From assembly GCA_007121485.1 (NCBI GenBank), contig SKKM01000224.1, positions 1 through 6,288 on the forward strand: a stretch of DNA of 6,288 bases, in the 5' to 3' direction. Positions 6,075-6,288 of this stretch are shown piece by piece (position 1 is the first letter of the stretch; every line of letters begins with the position of its first letter). The notes beneath the pieces were generated by a model. The model searched no databases. It saw nothing but the letters and a program-made list of their open reading frames with translations, and had not been told where the DNA came from. Both the position numbers and the translations under genes were made by a program. The stretch is from Wenzhouxiangella sp. (GTDB lineage: Bacteria > Pseudomonadota > Gammaproteobacteria > Xanthomonadales > Wenzhouxiangellaceae).

Positions 6075-6288
6075 CAGGGTCTTGCACGGGGCCGCAGGAC
6101 CTGCTGCAGGGCCAGGCCCGAGACGATCAGCCCCAGCCCGATCCAGGTCGATGCCAGGATGGTCTCACCGACGAAGGCGCGGATGAAGAACAGCGACAGG
6201 AAGGGCGACAGGAAGATCAGGTTGCTGATGCGCGCCGTGCTCGTCGTCAGCCGCATCGCGCCCAGCCAAAGGGCGAAGGCCAGCGCCA
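6074..6288 (-). CDS. EamA/DMT-family transporter, C-terminal fragment
   Basis: Only the last 71 codons or so lie inside the window; the gene continues beyond 6288. The visible protein holds hydrophobic stretches typical of the final helices of a ten-helix drug/metabolite transporter. They begin with ALAFALWLGAM and TTSTARISNLIFLSPFLSL, then a loop with Gly-Glu (FVGE), and a last helix IGLGLIVSGLAL before a basic tail. The LSPFLSLFF...GE...IGLGLIVSG pattern matches the EamA repeat ending. An inner-membrane metabolite exporter or importer is expected, substrate unknown. An in-frame ATG at 6256 is internal, not the start, since the frame stays open upstream to the window edge. It is the upstream partner of the mutarotase-like gene in a coupled operon. 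Confidence 0.85.
   Translation of the reverse strand, partial: ALAFALWLGAMRLTTSTARISNLIFLSPFLSLFFIRAFVGETILASTWIGLGLIVSGLALQQVLRPRARP

Noticed and set aside
6064..6087. GTG start at 6087 for the mutarotase-like gene
   Set aside because: The ATG at 6063 has an AGGAG at the right spacing. The longer version would put eight more mostly acidic or polar residues ahead of the signal peptide and turn the Shine-Dalgarno into coding sequence.
1..6288. A multi-gene novel defence, mobile or biosynthetic system
   Set aside because: No direct repeats, transposase, integrase, nuclease, toxin-antitoxin pair or assembly-line genes were seen. The genes read as ordinary metabolism and envelope functions, with one uncharacterised exported protein.

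Overview
This is a GC-rich bacterial chromosomal window. It has tight gene packing, Shine-Dalgarno leaders, Sec signal peptides and an outer-membrane beta-barrel ending in Phe, all of which point to a Gram-negative proteobacterium. My guess, from general gene style only, is a gammaproteobacterium of the Xanthomonadales/Chromatiales kind. No rRNA, tRNA, mobile element or CRISPR array was seen.

Left half, plus strand. A class-3 aldehyde dehydrogenase (78-1478) is followed after 46 nt by a nicotinamidase (1525-2184), and the two may be co-transcribed. A well-formed sigma-70-type promoter (2237-2266) then precedes a separate gene (2301-3740). That gene encodes an exported protein of unrecognised family with an HExxH motif and a later Glu-rich NExxEGxA motif, so it is a candidate periplasmic or secreted zinc-dependent hydrolase.

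Right half, minus strand, reading right to left. The 3' end of an EamA/DMT-type membrane transporter enters from the window edge (6288-6074). Its stop codon overlaps the Shine-Dalgarno of an exported protein with a galactose-mutarotase-like fold (6063-5083), so these two are almost certainly an operon. After a 231-bp gap comes a DUF481-type outer-membrane protein (4851-3808) whose mature N-terminus carries two tandem copies of a small beta-rich module. The gap holds a nested inverted repeat just behind the mutarotase-like stop codon and a perfect 16-bp palindrome just in front of the DUF481 start.

The two halves converge at 3741-3807, where a short GC hairpin may serve as a weak terminator. 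The left pair is cytosolic metabolism (aldehyde oxidation with NAD(P)+ and NAD salvage); the other three complete genes encode envelope proteins. I see no convincing multi-gene novel system. The best leads are the uncharacterised zincin-like protein and the unexplained structured DNA between the mutarotase-like and DUF481 genes.
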